DNA from: Roseiarcus sp963820775
GTDB taxonomy: Bacteria > Pseudomonadota > Alphaproteobacteria > Rhizobiales > Beijerinckiaceae
Assembly (NCBI GenBank): GCA_963820775.1
Contig: CAWGBF010000015.1
Location: forward strand, 806,001-870,000
DNA length: 64,000 nucleotides
Direction of reading: 5' to 3'
Position numbers and translations under genes: made by a program. The number at the start of each line of letters is the position of its first letter. The stretch's first letter is position 1. Of this stretch, positions 63,305 to 64,000 are shown piece by piece. The notes beneath the pieces are model-generated. The model saw only the letters and a program-made list of their open reading frames with translations, had not been told where the DNA came from and made no database searches.

Positions 63305-64000
63305 GCGGTCAGCCGCCGCCGCTGTTCGTTCATCCTGGGCGCCTTATGGAACTCGCCGTTCTTCATGATTGCGAGGATGCGGGATTTGTCCTGCAGCACG
63401 CGGACGTTGGCGGCCGGATCTCCATCGACCAGCAGCATGTCGGCAAGATAGCCCGCCTTGATCTGCCCGAGTTCGGCGCCCATGCCCATGATCTCGCCGC
63501 CTAATTTCGTCCCCGCGAGGATCGCCTCCATCGGCGAGAAGCCGACCATGTCGACGAAATATTCGAGGTCCTTGGCGTTGGTGCCTTGCGGCGTCCAGGC
63601 GAAGCCGTAGTCGCCGCCGATGAGCACCCGAATGCCGCGGCGATGCATCTTGCGGCAGGTCTCGACAGCATGTTCGAGCTCCCGCTCATAGCTCATCGAA
63701 ACTGGCGAGCCCGGCTTGATGCCCCATTCGCCAGCGTTGCGCGCGGTGTTGATGAGCCAAGCGAGGCCAGGGGCGACGAAATGCCGGTCCTTGGCCGCTT
63801 CGAGCATGTCAAGCGCCTCCTCGTCGGCGAAGGAGGCGTGGTAGATGACGCCAATTCCGTGGCGCACGCATTGCTTGATCGAACCCGAGGAGCGCGCGTG
63901 AGCGGCAAGCGACTTGTTGCGGAGCTTGGCTTCGCGCACCGCCATCTCCACCTCCTCCTCAGACATCGGCGTTTCCTCGGCGCCCATGCCGGTGAGCTCT
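63301..64000 (-). CDS. Metal-dependent amidohydrolase, partial at the window edge
   Basis: The 233 residues seen form the C-terminal half of an amidohydrolase that continues past the window. Visible marks: SLAAHARSSGSIKQCVRHGIGVIYHASFADEEALDML (metal histidines), VLIGGDYGFAWTP and the end KAGYLADMLLVDGDPAANVRVL. It is clearly paralogous to the protein at 50482-51765 (shared ADEEALDMLEAAKDR and LIGGDYGF blocks). It overlaps the LivHM permease by 4 bases, so this hydrolase and importer work together. Substrate unknown. Confidence 0.88.
   Translation of the reverse strand, partial: ELTGMGAEETPMSEEEVEMAVREAKLRNKSLAAHARSSGSIKQCVRHGIGVIYHASFADEEALDMLEAAKDRHFVAPGLAWLINTARNAGEWGIKPGSPVSMSYERELEHAVETCRKMHRRGIRVLIGGDYGFAWTPQGTNAKDLEYFVDMVGFSPMEAILAGTKLGGEIMGMGAELGQIKAGYLADMLLVDGDPAANVRVLQDKSRILAIMKNGEFHKAPRMNEQRRRLTA

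Noticed and set aside
1..64000. tRNA, rRNA, CRISPR, riboswitch and insertion-sequence search
   Set aside because: No cloverleaf with a recognisable T-loop, no regularly spaced direct repeats, no conserved riboswitch core and no transposase or integrase frame were seen by eye. A covariance-model scan would be needed to exclude small RNAs.

Overview
The window is GC-rich, densely coding DNA from an alphaproteobacterium, most probably a member of the Hyphomicrobiales (Rhizobiales). Pointers are the rnhA-thrB pair next to tatABC, a hom...recJ block, ctaA/ctaB heme synthesis genes with a DUF420 protein, a DUF6481 protein, a cyclase-TolB-TPR protein and a YqiK-like flotillin. A Beijerinckiaceae-like or methylotroph-like host is plausible but is inference. 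No rRNA, tRNA, CRISPR array, transposase or integrase was recognised.

Layout. 0-5.4 kb: two divergent paralogous MFS exporters, a methyltransferase/glycosyltransferase pair and a DHFR-like reductase. 5.4-13 kb: a small cytochrome c, an ABC exporter, heme O synthase, a 38-residue membrane protein, a DUF420 protein, an unusual heme-copper-oxidase subunit I relative, a frameshifted TIR-domain protein and heme A synthase. 13.3-20.0 kb: hom, two transporters, a VOC protein and recJ, bracketed by two inverted copies of a ~125-bp AT-rich repeat. 20-28 kb: accessory region with an AT-rich broken membrane-protein gene, a cynS remnant beside an intact cynS, a small secreted protein, a cyclase/TolB/TPR protein and a wrecked GH9 cellulase gene. 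28-35 kb: DNA-repair exonuclease and ligase, peptidoglycan-binding protein, alkyladenine-type glycosylase, GST, GDPD and RidA, several of them frameshifted. 35-45.5 kb: tatABC, rnhA, thrB, UDP-glucose dehydrogenase, GT4 glycosyltransferase, SDR, DUF502 protein, FAD monooxygenase and two c-type cytochromes.

45.7-64 kb is the most striking part: about 18 kb read in one direction on the minus strand. In transcription order it holds an amidohydrolase (cut by the window edge), a fused LivH-LivM permease, a LivK-type binding protein, LivG, a LivF ATPase fused to a Tm-1-like (UPF0261) domain, a PEP-hydrolase-like TIM barrel protein, a flotillin, an SRPBCC protein, an SRPBCC-quinone oxidoreductase fusion, a second paralogous amidohydrolase, a two-domain sugar-type ABC ATPase, two RbsC-type permeases and a sugar-type binding protein ending at a strong palindrome. 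Many junctions overlap by 1-8 bases. It looks like one uptake and breakdown system with two importers, and its substrate is unknown.

At least 20 single-base frame breaks occur, most of them between 21.7 and 35.9 kb and several in well-conserved housekeeping genes. Some may be sequencing indels rather than real gene decay; the GH9, cynS-remnant and AT-rich loci show additional signs of true decay.
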